A DNA stretch of 64,000 nt from Ampelocalamus luodianensis (Eukaryota > Streptophyta > Magnoliopsida > Poales > Poaceae). A program made the translations under genes and the position numbers. Under the pieces are notes generated by a model, which searched no databases, had not been told where the DNA came from, and saw only the letters and a program-made list of their open reading frames with translations. The stretch lies in the NCBI GenBank assembly GCA_036346255.1, contig CM070631.1:28628339-28692338 (forward strand), read 5' to 3'. Numbering within the stretch: the stretch's first letter is position 1; each line of letters starts with the position of its first letter. Shown one piece after another: positions 23,101 through 34,296 of this stretch.

Positions 23101-25820
23101 ACCGAATCATGATGCACAAGAAAAAGTTAGGGGGAGTTTTTTTTCTCAACTATACAACCAAGACCTTTAACTGGTCTATCTGCTACACTTGAACGTTGAG
23201 TGGTGTATCAACTATGGACAAGCATCCCTTTAGTGTTGGTAAAATGTTTACAAACACGAGCATCCCTTTAGTGTTGGTAAAATGTTTACAAACACGCACA
23301 TAAAATAAATATTCTATGATTAGGACGCCTTCGGACTTAAAGATGTCAAAAATTAATCCGTAACACAACATTGATAGAAACAAGGGGAAATTGCTGTTTT
23401 AATGGGTTCCGGTCCGTTTTAAGAATCAAACTTTTCGAAATAGATATTTTGGGCCCTCAGTTGCTCTCTGGTCGAAAATGTGCCCTATGTGTCACTGACA
23501 GATAGGTCTGGAAACAACCTGTCAGTGGCACAAAGAAATACTAAATTTAGAATACTAAATTTAGTAAATTCTTTTTGGTTGGACGAATATGGGGCATGCA
23601 AGTTCCTAGTAAAACAATTTACAAACACAGAGCTATCAATTACTTACAAAAACAGAGCTGTCAGAAACAATTGGCACCATGTCATAGATCTATTTGGTAC
23701 TGTATGTCCTTTTCCTTTCAAAGTAACTTACATTTTAGTTCCCACATTTTTTTTAACCCACCAATATCGCAATCATAAGAAATATAAAATGATACATACC
23801 ACCAGTTCTTGCCCATCAATGCTCAATTTGTTGAGCAACCGCGTTGCGCGAAGGATGCCTTCAGCAGATTCAAATTCGCAAAAGCCAAATGCTACAGGTT
23901 TTCCATTACTTGGATTTTGTGTGCGCTTCCAACTCTTGACAGGTCCACAAAGCTGAAGATGAGAAAACATTTAGACACATACGCTACAAGTGAATGATTA
24001 CACCTACTCAAGCATAAACAGAAAAGCCTACTGAAGTATGTACAAGTCAACCCTGCCATGTATAAATCTTAAAATAATACGCGAAACAGAAATATACCTT
24101 AAGAAGTGAAAGAAGGAAATCATTGTCCACTGTTGGAGCAATCTTGCCGACATAAACTGCAGTTGGTGGTTTCTCAGAAGGTGTAATAGCTGGAGCAGGT
24201 GGTCTGGCAGCAGGGGCTACCACAGGAGGAGCACCACGGATCCCAGGAATTATTACTGGCCGTTGAATTGGCATAACACCAACCGGGGGCATCGGGCGTG
24301 GAGGAAAGACTGGACGAATCATAGGGTACGGTCCAGGATAACGAGGCATGCCTGAAGACAAACAAACAAACATCTATGCAACCACATTAGTAACAGTCCA
24401 GAAAGCAACACACATAGTGCACAAATTAATCCTCTGAAAACACATGGAAATAAAGGACATGGAAAAATGGAAAGGCTTAAGTTACCATACTCCATAAAGA
24501 AATACGAGCAGTGCTGAATAGATAAGCAAATATCCTTGCATGTTCAGAATAACCAGGGTGAACAGCGACAAAAGCAATATTCAGCTCAAATAAAAGAACT
24601 AGGTAAAGCTGGCCTTACCTCTTAGAGCCCCATGGACAGGACAATGTACATGTATTGGTTATTTGCAAAACTTGGGATAGCTCACACCATTGCAATGCAC
24701 TACTCAGATATAAAAGCTTAAGCAAATGTGTCACTATCTCCAAACTTCTTATTAACAATATATGTAAATCAAACCAAAAGAACAAAGAAATACTTTGCAT
24801 GAAATTTAAGCGATAGGAAATCATGGTACCTCAGCACATTTTTGCAACAACCCATTGTTGAAGGATCTAAGTACAAAGAAACTGAGCCTAATTAAGCGGT
24901 AAGCCGAACTAAAGCATGTAAAGCAATTAGACAATGTAAATATAACCAGTCCAAATTCAAACATTCAGCATACCACATGAAATGAGGGAGCGAATGATCG
25001 GTTAGAGCTTCAGTTAGAGCTGCAGAATCAAACATGAGCCGGCACCTCTCGCCGTAGGGAGTAACGGCTGGCACCACCACCGCTGTAGCAGAGAAATACC
25101 CTGTCATCGTTATCAAGCGAGCGTATCCCAGTTTCTCTAACACTAAATCACTAGCATCTCACACATCCCACCTCTAAACCCTAATCCCACGCCCCGCCCA
25201 CGTGTAATGACAAATCCACTCGATTCCCCTCAAATCCATCAGAAGCCCTACACCGCAGCTCAAGAAACGTCTCGAAATTTCGGAGACAAAACGACACACA
25301 ATTCGGGGGCGAAGCATAAAATCATTATCGTTGATCCCTAGAGAGAGCACCGCAGATGTTAACGGAGATGGATGGAGATCGGGGACCCACCGGGAGGGAC
25401 AGCAGCGCCGGGCTGCGGCAGGAACGCGCCGGGCTGCGGCGCGTACATGTTGGGTGGGCGCCCGGCGCCCGGCGGCATCACTGGGGGAACGCCCGGCGGC
25501 TGCATCGGCTGCGCCATTGGGTAGCCTGGGTTCGGCACGGCGCCGTACTGCGGCATCTGCGGCGGGGGCGGCGCGCCGAGCGGGCGGAAGGAGGGGGCGA
25601 AGGAGACCGGCGCGGGGGGGAACGGCGGCGCGACCGCCGGAGGGGTGGAGACGGGGGCGGGGATCGGGTTAGGGTTAGGGTTAGGGTTTGGCGTCGGGGG
25701 GTTGGGGGTCGGGGGGTTCGGGGGGGTGGAGGTAGCGGTGACGGCAGGCGGGGTTAAAGTGGCGGGGGGAGTGGACGGCGGCTGGTCGAGGTTGTCGGGA
25801 GGAGGCGCCACGGCCGCCAT
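20165..25820 (-). CDS. RBM25: RNA-binding protein 25 homologue (RRM + PWI splicing factor)
   Basis: Family role: nuclear U1 snRNP-associated splicing regulator. Exons: 25391-25820, 24098-24351, 23800-23952, 22326-22722, 21584-22234, 20921-21501 and 20165-20416. All have GT/AG borders, phases agree, and the total is 2,718 nt (905 residues). Residues 1-205 are Pro/Ala-rich, including a PNPNPNP run. The RRM spans about 206-283, with RNP2-like VYVGKI and RNP1-like KPVAFGFCEF. An acidic/Lys linker with RPPPPPPPAP follows. Residues about 415-620 are charged RE/RD/RER repeats, a probable long helix and nuclear-speckle signal. The PWI domain (HERMRPWISKKI ... KMWRMLIFEIKKVE) fills the last exon. The start ATG 25820 gives an uninterrupted product of usual length. 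No frame damage was seen. A Copia element in the same orientation lies 94 bp upstream, so promoter use may be altered. In Arabidopsis the RBM25 homologue affects splicing of an ABA-pathway phosphatase; whether that holds here is unknown. Confidence 0.95.
23221..23296. repeat. Perfect 38-bp tandem duplication in an RBM25 intron
   Basis: Two identical adjacent 38-bp copies (23221-23258 and 23259-23296) begin AGCATCCCTT and end CAAACACG. They lie in the intron between exons 3 and 4, far from splice sites. Confidence 0.92.
25666..25689. repeat. Telomere-like GGGTTA repeat within RBM25 exon 1
   Basis: The plus strand reads GGGTTA three times and then GGGTTT, four G-runs in a row, followed by further G-runs to about 25730. 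On the coding (minus) strand this gives the Asn-Pro dipeptide run of the N-terminal region. Confidence 0.85.
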
Positions 25821-25913
25821 GGTGGGTGGGGGGGTGGGGGGGGGACAGCCGAGGAGGCGATGGGGGATTGGTTGGGTTCGTGGCTTCGTGCTCGGGGAGG
25901 GGGAGGAGGTTGA

Positions 25914-26195
25914 TGTTTCAACCGTCGCTAGCGAGTTCAGTCCGAGCGATTATCTCGTAGACAATACTCAGAATCGTAAGAACAATGCATGAATCACAAG
26001 AACAATCAGGAACAGAATAAGAGATTGAACACAAAGATATAGGGGGACGTCTTGCTTCTCTTTATTCCTTCATCCATCGATCAGTCATTTACAATGAATA
26101 ACACCCCCTATTTATAGGCTACGACCCTGCTAGGGTTTGGGATGGGGCGCCCACTAATGGGCCGACTGCAGGGTCAAGCCCATGGTTTCCCAACA
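25914..26195 (-). repeat. Copia 3' LTR
   Basis: In element orientation it begins TGTTGGGAAACC. It contains a TATA box and, further on, an AATAAA signal (26061-26066). It faces RBM25, whose start codon is 94 bp beyond the LTR end. Confidence 0.93.
26108..26118 (-). promoter_or_regulatory. TATA box of the Copia 3' LTR, reading toward RBM25
   Basis: The minus strand reads CCTATAAATAG. Transcripts starting about 30 bp downstream (near 26080) would run through the rest of the LTR into RBM25, some 260 bp before its ATG, if the LTR poly(A) signal is bypassed. The site is seen; its use is inference. Confidence 0.6.
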
Positions 26196-26204
26196 CTCCC
26201 CCTT
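26196..26204 (-). other. Copia polypurine tract
   Basis: The minus strand reads AAGGGGGAG immediately before the 3' LTR, the place and composition expected for the plus-strand DNA primer. It fixes the element's orientation. Confidence 0.85.
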
Positions 26205-26483
26205 GGGCACCCATCCTTCATGTCCATATCTCGTCAAAACTCCATAAAAACTCAGTGGGAAAAATTTGGAGAAAGAGTACATGATACACATTCTGCTGTG
26301 ATGGACGAATTGCCTCATTAAAAACCTTAGCCGAGAAAACTCGTGAAGGGAAAAAGAGTACAATCCACCCAATTTCATTTAATCTCCTGGATTTATTCTT
26401 TGGGTACTCGATCTTCATGATCAAGTTTTAATAATGAGTTCGTCAAGGTTCTCCTCCTGAATTCTGCACTTCTCTAAGTCTCA

Positions 26484-29400
26484 TCATTCCAATTCATATA
26501 TGCATCTTTCAAAGCTAGATGCTGGAAGTGACTTAGTGAATAAATCTGCAAGATTCTTACATGACTTAGTATGCAGTACTTTAAAAACGTTCATCTTTTG
26601 CAATTCATGAGCATAGAAGAACTTGGGGTTGATATGCTTTGTGAGAGGATTCTTCACATAACCCATCTGTACTTGTGCAACACAAGCTGCATTTATCTTC
26701 ATAGATAATAGTGGGGTTAGTCGGCATTCAATCCACATGATTCTGGATGTGGTGAATCATCCGAAGCCAAGCACATTCTTGTGAAGCCTCGTGTAGTGCT
26801 ATTGTTTACGAGTGGTTCGTCGAAATCGGTACAAGATTCTGCTTAGACGATTTTTATGGAATTACGGTTCCACCACATAGGAATACATAGTCTGTTTGCT
26901 ATTTGGCTGTATGCGGGTCCTACAAGTACCCGTTATCTGTATTGCTATTCATAGTTAAGTCTTTGTTCTTTCTGTAGAACAGACTAAATTCTTTGCTTCT
27001 TTGGAGGTATCGGAAGATGCCCTTTATTCCCTGCCAATGCCTTTGGTAGGTTCTGCACTATACCTTACTAGTAGGATCACGACAAATACAATGTCCGTTC
27101 TAGTACAGTTTGCTAAATACATTAGTGCTTCTATTCCACTTCAGTGTGGGAATTCCGGTCCCAGGACTTCCTCCCCCTCTTCTTTAGGTCTGTACGGGTC
27201 TTTGTCTTGCTGCAAAGGTCTCCCGACCATTGGCATTTTCAAAGGGTATGCCTTTGCAAAGTAGAACCTTTCTAACACCTTCTGAGTGTAGGCTAACTAA
27301 TGCATTAATACCTCTTCAGGGGCATGCCCAAGCTGCAAGCCTAGGCAATATTTGGTTTTCACCCAAATCTTTCATTTCGAACTCCGACTCCAGGTAAGAG
27401 CTTGCTTTCTTAATATCCTTCAGGGTTCTGATGATACTCAGATCAACTTCATACACTGCGATTATACAAAATCCATTCTGGGATCGTCGTATAAATACAC
27501 AGAGATTATTCTCATTGTTCGTGTAGCCTTTCTTGCATAGAAAGTCGCTGCGATTATACCACATTACGGTGATTGCTTAAGTTCGTGCAATGACTTTACG
27601 AGTTTCTGCTGTACATATTTCTATTTGCTCTGTTTTGGTTCAGGACAGTGATACATTCAGGTATCTTCATATAAATATCCGAATCCAATATTTCATAAAG
27701 GTATGCTGGTACCCCATCCATCAATTTCACTTTTAACTTTAAGTTCACTACCATTGAGATAAATATTTAAAAGGGAGTTCCGCCCATGACCCGGGAATAT
27801 GTTTCTTCATAATCATCTTCTGGATGTTCAGTGAAAACTTGTACAACGAGCCTTGCTTCTTTTCATTTCTCTTTCGAACAAATACCCACTTATACCCTAC
27901 GGGGTGCACAAGGGGAGACGTGGGGCTTACAGGCCCAAACGTCTTTCTTCTATTCGGAGAGAATAATTCAGTTTTTATTGCCTTCTCCCAATCTTCTCAA
28001 TCTGATCTTTTCTTTCATTCAATGACGATGCGAGCTCTGAATCAAGATTGATGATTGTGGCAAGTTTCTTTGCAAAGTAAATGTCGACATTGGTATTGTC
28101 ATATTCAAAGATTCTCCGATGTCATAAAGTTTATAGCTATTTCTTCAAAGGCGATTCTTCTAATGCTTCTACTTGCTCACCGCTGCTTCCAATTGCGGGG
28201 CAAGTCCTTTAGTTTTTCACTCGATGTGTGCGCACACATCCATGCTTGATGTCTCCTTCATGGGAATGTTTAATTCGTATGCCTTTTACGAAGGTTCCAT
28301 ACCGGTGCAGTCTCAACGGCTACCCTTCCGTTCGGGCACTTGGTGATCGGTGTGTCAAGTCCTTCTTATCCTTTTTCACGGCGTCCCGGTTACTTCGGAT
28401 TCGAGGGACCGGAGTTCTCGTCCTTTTATTCTGAGGCCTCTGGACGGGATTAGGGATACCTTCAATGGTATTTCAACCCTCTCCGGTGCATTACTTGCAG
28501 GCAAATGCTACTTATTCACGCTCTTCAAATCACTAAAGTAGTCTGACAGTTGATTCGCTAATACTTGCAAATCAATTATCTTCTGGACTTCAATTGTCTT
28601 CTAGACTTCAATTCAATTATCTTCTGGACTTATCTCTTTGCTTCACTAGTGCGCGGGTCATATGCATAGATTTCAATTATCTTCTGGACTTCAATTGTCT
28701 TCTAGACTTCAATTATTTCTCGACATTATCATCAAGGGTTGATTTTCTCCCCCTAATGACGGGAAACTAACCTCATCTAATGTACTATCAGCGAATCGGG
28801 CATTATACAAATCTCCAGTCATAGGGTCCAAATACTTGATTATGGATGCTGTCTCATAACCAACGTATATCCTAGACTTTCGGAGAAGACCCATTGCAGT
28901 TCGCTGCGGTGGTGGTATAGGTATATAACCCTTGCAACCAAACTTGCGAAGATGAGAAGTTTTCAGTGCTGACCCTTGCGCTAGTTGCATAGTTGGATGG
29001 ATGTTATAGGCCGACGGTCTAAAATCGATGAGAGTCTCTGGCGGCGGATGCGTGTCCCCAACATATAGTTGGTAAATTACAATTCTTCAAAGTTCTGCTA
29101 GTCCATTCTGGGTGCGGATGTGCGGTATAGAATGCTCAACTTTAATTCCCATTTTCATACAATAATCATCAGATGCCTTCGGAGTACATTCTCCGGCGTT
29201 GTCCATTCAGATGGACTTCATGTGATGATCAGGGAAAAAAAATTCAATTGTTAATTATCTGCGAGATTTAGTTTTGCAAAAGCATGGTTTCTCATAGACA
29301 ATAAACATACGTGCGACCATTCTGAGGAAGCATCGATGAGCACCATAAAATACCTAAATGACCCTTACAGGGGCTGTATAGGACTGCAAAAGTCTCCTTG

Positions 29401-30104
29401 GATACGGTCCAGGAATGCAGGGACTTTATCCTTCGCTTTCAGAGCAAAAGGTCTAGTAATTAATTTCCCGGTGGCACATACAAGGCACACAAAATCTTCC
29501 TGATTCGGAAAATTCTTTACATTCATATTATGTCCCTGTGAATTGTTAATTATCTCTCTCATTATCTTAAAACATAGACGGCATAATCTATCATGCCGGA
29601 GATAGAAAAATTCAGAGCTTCTAAATACGGTTTTCAGGGCAGTATAGGCTGCAGGTGCCTTAATATTAGTGTAGTATAGCCCAGTTTCATATGAAGGAAG
29701 ACATTCTAATGGTATTTTTCACTTTCTTCACGCTTTGTAGTGGCGGTATTACATACCATACTCTTCTTGATCTCTACATGGAAACTGTTAGCGCAAATAT
29801 CCTTGAGAGTTCTAGTCGATTCTGGGTACAACAAGTCTTCTTCAATGACCAAAGTTGTGCCCATTGAGAGTATAATTATGGCCCTTCCTGAGCCTATTAT
29901 ACAAGTATCGCTGTCTGTGATTGTCGTAAGACTACCAGCATTCTTGCTGATCGACTGGAAAAATTCTGTTTCTCTCAGGATAGTATTCGTTGTGCTGCTA
30001 CATGCTAAGCACACTTCCTCCATAGGGCACCACACGCGTTCTAATATAATGTACTTTATTAATATGTAGCAGAAAGCAAGCAACACATAAATAAAATACT
30101 TCAA
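26484..30104 (-). pseudogene. Copia pol polyprotein, heavily interrupted
   Basis: Fragments in 5'-to-3' order on the minus strand: protease-like region with a TTNTILRET block and a SGRAIIILSMGT block (29706-30104); pre-integrase zinc-binding/integrase start with CLVCATGKL and RIQGDFCSPI (29365-29562); integrase C-terminal part with RKFGCKGYIP and RKSRIYVGYE (28709-28990); reverse transcriptase with CVFIRRSQNGFCIIAVYEVD and FEMKDLGE (27316-27564), where the usual YVDD reads YEVD; and RNase H end with KHINPKFFY and KSCKNLADLFTKSLP (26484-26738). The pieces are separated by stops and frame changes and no gag was recognised. It encodes no working protein. Confidence 0.9.
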
Positions 30105-31099
30105 ATATCAGAACATAACTTGCTATTATAAAGACGGGAAAATAAGTCTTGCAGGACTCATAATAAGAATTTAATGTTTTGCTCTCCTAGAGCTTGCAAC
30201 CATTATTCAATAATTCAAAGTTGTGCTTCAATTACAAACTGCAAGTTTATATAAAAGATCCGATTGCAATGTGTGCACTAGATCTAATAGACGAAGTATT
30301 CAGGAACTTCTGCCTCAATCGGCTTCATGCGCGATCTTCTCCACTTGGGCAGCTACAGCTGCGGCCGCTGCGATGTCCAAAGGAGGGATGATGAAATTGC
30401 TCTTTGGTATCTACATTCATAAGTGCAACTAATGGATGTGAATCCTCTGTGCCTATAATGGCGAGGTGTGCCTCATGCTATCATTTGCCCTTTTTCTTAG
30501 ACTGAAAAGCATCAATAACGTGCGATGCACTACCTTACCCTTCGGCTCCTCTCATTCGTGAGAGGCTTCATCACCTGTAGTGCTAGTAGTGGCTTCATGG
30601 CCAACATTGCTATTAGGTGATTGCGAGATGTAGTTCTTTCTTAGAACATCATCTTGAGTTTCGCAACTTGCATGATATCAATTAATTCGACATCGCATGT
30701 AGCCGTCTTGTGATGAGTTGCGTGCGGATTGCACCGCGTTCGGGTGAAAGGTAGAAGAGCCAATCTTACGCTCATCCGTGGTTACATTACCACGAATTGA
30801 AGATCGATACAAATTTTATACAAATTACGGCCATCTTTGGTCGATGCTTTGAACTACTGGTCCATGATGCCAGTCATATTCATATTCATGAAAAAAAAAT
30901 CATAAGATTACTCCTGGTAATTTGCACAAGATAGTTGTAAAATTCTCATAATGCTATTCGAACTTCCGGTTCATGATCCCGTATTTTTCTATGCATTTTT
31001 CATGATTTACTGCTATTTTCAGTGATTAAAAGCAATATAAACAATCACAGATAATCAAAACAGTAAATACAATAAATAAATTGCATAGAAATAACAAGA

Positions 31100-32623
31100 A
31101 CAAGAATAAATATGCTTCAAAATTTCAAAATATGCAAAATTTTGGATTCCCGAGGCCCTTTTCTGCTGGAAACAAGACTTTCGTTGAAAACTGCAAGTTT
31201 CGGGGGTTAAAACGCGAAATTTCAGTTCTGAGAGAAAAATTTGCGTAATTTTCAGATTTCTGAGGGGTTATTCTGCAAGAATATACATAATTCCGTAAAT
31301 TTCCCAATTCCAAAGGGGTTGGTCGCAAAATTTCTAGATCCACAAAGAATTCTCGTAATTTTCTGAACTGCAAGGGTCTTCTTGCAAAATTTCATCATTT
31401 GCGTAAGGACCCCCGTGATTTTCGGAATCTAGAAGGACCGTTTTGCAAAAATACCAATTTTTCGGTTTTTCCTTCTTTTTTTTTCTACTCCCGTATGGGC
31501 CCTTTCTTTTGGGCCCGTTTCACCATTTCATGCTTTTGGCCCAAATGGCATTTACTTGCACGGTTAGCCATTTTCTTTTTCTCTTACATCTCCCTTCTCT
31601 TTTACGGGAGTCAATGGTTGGGCCCATTTTGGCCGAGTCGGCCCTCCCGTTTCGGCCGACAAAATTATCTAGCCTGCTAGGCCATGCACGATTGCTTTTT
31701 AGGTTTTCTCTTCCGGTTGCCAAGGCCATGGCGGCGCATGGGCGCGTCGGGGCCGGTGCTGCGACTAGCACTGCCGGCGACATATTTATTTTTTTTTCGT
31801 CTTCTTTCTTTACGCGGTGTATGGCTGCCATAGTTTCCGGTGGTGCGGCTTCAGGCGCGCTGGTGCGCGTGCGGGCGCGAGACTTGGCGTGGCCGGCGGG
31901 GCCACGGCGGGATGGCATGATGTGATGCGGCTTCAGGCCAACGCGGCGCGTGCATGCGGTTCGAGCAGCAGCGCGGCCATGCGGGTGGCGGCGGCGCAAC
32001 CATCCGGGCGGCGTGCATGCGGCCGGTCGGTCGGGCTGCGGAGTGAGCGTCGCGAGGCATTGCCACCGAGCGCGGCGGTAGCGTCGACATCCGGCGCGCG
32101 AGGAGCCATCGAGGGCAATTTTTTCGAGTTTAATGCAATACATATTGTTCATACAATTTCTGTTCATGTAATGTAATGTAATGTAATATGGTGCAATGCG
32201 ATACAAGATTGCAACAGAGGCGCGGCTTCATGCCATCATGTGCGTGCTCGTCGCGTGCTAGCGGCGTGGCACTGTCGTTGCCTCCGTGACGTTACGTGAT
32301 GGCGGACTATGCCGACCGGTAACGTATCGCGGAGGTAGTGACAGTCGCTTGCAGGCGGTGCCATGCACGTGGTGCTTTTCATGCGATTGCATCTACTACC
32401 TACAGTACAATCATCATCTACTCTTTCATGTAATCCACCGATCGGCTTGGCCGGCGACTTCAAGTCGGCTCGCGGTAGATTAGAGCGGATTTGCACCGTA
32501 GGAAAACCAATCTAGAAAGCCAAATTTACAGAATTGAAAGCAATCTAGAAAACGATTCAATCTCGGCGTCGTTCATCGGCGGTTACCTTTCGATCGCGAG
32601 GAGAGTCGATCGTCGCGATAACG
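31100..32623 (-). other. Copia untranslated leader with degenerate internal repeats
   Basis: This lies between the 5' LTR and the coding remnants. The segment 31130-31450 has degenerate units of about 50 bp with CGTAATTTTC, GCAAAATTTC and AGGGG(T/G)T words. The segment 31700-32110 is GC-rich. The 228-codon open frame here has low-complexity Arg/Ala content and no recognised domain. Confidence 0.5.
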
Positions 32624-32907
32624 TGTTGAGGAACCGTCGCTAGCGAGTCCAGTCCGAGCGATTACCTCGTAGACAATACTCAGAATCGTAAGAACAATGC
32701 ATGAATCACAAGAACAATCAGGAACAGAATAAGAGATTGAACACAAAGATATAGGGGGACGTCTTGCTTCTCTTTATTCCTTCATCCATCGATCGGTCAT
32801 TTACAATGAATAACACCCCATATTTATAGGCTACGACCCTGCTAGGGTTTGGGATGGGGCGCCCACTAATGGGCCGACTGCAGGGTCAAGCCCATGGTTT
32901 CCCAACA
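32624..32907 (-). repeat. Copia 5' LTR
   Basis: Nearly identical to 25914-26195, including the TATA box near 32820-32830. The bases just inside it in element orientation read CGTTATCGCGACG. This faintly recalls the GTTATCAGCACG-type primer sites of some Copia elements, but I am not confident of the primer site. Confidence 0.93.
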
Positions 32908-34290
32908 GTTGATACCGTGGTGATGTGGTGGGTTGACTGGCTCTGGATTCTGGAAGGAGCCGTTGGCCGGAAGGGCCCGCGAACTGGCCCGGTCGTAATT
33001 AGGACGTGGCAAGTACGGCCTAGAGGTCTTCTGGGTTGGGCTGGAGAGTTGGACACTTGGACCAGAAGAAGTCGACTACCGTGCATGTGCTTTGCCTGTG
33101 TGCCTCGCCAACCGAACAGATACGCCTCGGCTCGTGGAGCGAACGGCCAGAAAGTTAGCTCGGCTCGGTTTGGAAGTAGGTTCGAACTAGCTCGCGAGTC
33201 ACGCTCTTATGCACTGTTTTTTGTCAGCTTTATATGGTCAACCTCTCGTTGGATGAAATATAAGACAAAGTCACAAGTTCACAACAATTGATTCAATTGC
33301 ATTCAGTCATTCACCATAATTCATTTAATCGCTTGATGATTACTGAGTACAATAATCAACTGATTCAAGATGACATAGAAAGCTACATGGTAAAAGGAAA
33401 GAAAACAGATAACAAACCATATAGATCTATACAAGCTGGAACTAAATTGAACAACACTGAATTAAATCAAAGCACATGCTAACTGAAGTACTACTCAACA
33501 CACAGGCAAAAAAGAACAGCACATCACAAACAACTAAGGTAAGGCTCTGCACCAAATTACTCTAGTAATTCCAGTTCTCCATTAACACCAAACGAGCTAA
33601 CTGAACAAACCAAGAAATAGGAACAGATCATCTCCAGAACAAAAATTGTCTAACCAATCTAACAAAAATTAGACATGAATGAAGAGAAAGATAAACTTGA
33701 GAAACCTTACCCCTCTCTTCCTCCCGACTCCTCGCCCTACTCCGCTGCAATCACACAGGCTATGTTTGATGACCACCAACCACGCGGTGCCTAAAGCCTG
33801 CAGGGCATGGAGGCGGGACGGCGGAAGGAGGACAGGGTGGTGGAAAGAGGACAAGGTGGACGAAGGACAGGGCGGCTAAAGGAGCGGTGGGCAATGGAAG
33901 GAGGACGGGCGGTGGAGGAGGATGGGGCGACGGAAGGACGACGGGGCGAAAGGAGGGCAGGGCAGCGGAAGGAGCGACGAGGCGATGGAAGGAGGGCGGG
34001 GTAGTAGAGGACGGGGTGGCAACACCCACTTGATCTGGATTGGAAATTTGGAATAGGTTGTGACATTGTGTCGTGTGCTCGTTCATGTGGCTGGAAATCA
34101 CTCGGAATGGCTGGGCAACCTGGGCCTCAATGTCTACGAGCCAAACGAGCCTCGCGAGCAACATGCTCGACTAAAAAATGACGCGAGCTGGAAATGAGGC
34201 TTGGCCCGGCTTGTGTACATCACGAGCCAGCTCAAGCTTAGTCTGAGTCGAGCTGGCCCGTGAGTCTCGAGCTTTTTTTCTAGCCCTACA
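32908..34290. mobile_element. Displaced RBM25 upstream sequence, then a probable hAT-like remnant
   Basis: The first 200 bp continue the sequence interrupted by the Copia insertion, so they are the former upstream region of RBM25. From about 33120 and again at 34130-34290 the sequence is rich in GCTCG/CGAGC words (GAGCCAAACGAGC, GCTCGCGAG), ending TCTAGCCCTA. Such symmetric GCTCG-rich flanks are typical of grass hAT ends starting TAGGGCT. No target duplication was identified. Confidence 0.35.
33800..34018. repeat. Purine-rich degenerate array (GGAAGGAGG/GGGCGG units)
   Basis: Plus-strand units of about 15-25 bp of the type GGxCGGAAGGAGGACxGGGCGG repeat for about 220 bp. The open frames on both strands are composition by-products. 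Confidence 0.7.
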
Positions 34291-34296
34291 CATAGG

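Larger units (their letters stand above)
25914..32907 (-). mobile_element. Ty1/Copia retrotransposon with two near-identical LTRs, coding region decayed
   Basis: An exact 5-bp duplication GTTGA flanks it (25909-25913 and 32908-32912). LTRs are 25914-26195 and 32624-32907. By eye they differ at about four positions plus a short indel next to the outer TGTT. On the minus strand the order is leader, protease-like, pre-integrase/integrase, reverse transcriptase, RNase H, polypurine tract, LTR, which is the Copia order. It lies directly upstream of RBM25 in the same orientation. Confidence 0.95.

Noticed and set aside
25331..25992. Plus-strand frames of 113-133 codons with Arg/Gly-rich or Val/Gly-rich content
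   Set aside because: Complement of the proline-rich RBM25 exon 1, running into the LTR.
30001..31000. Copia gag searched for upstream of the protease remnant
   Set aside because: No CCHC knuckle or gag blocks could be read in any minus-strand frame, so no gag feature is reported.
31520..32206. 228-codon minus-strand frame in the Copia leader, considered as gag
   Set aside because: No zinc knuckle or gag-like blocks; Arg/Ala/Pro composition follows from local GC content.
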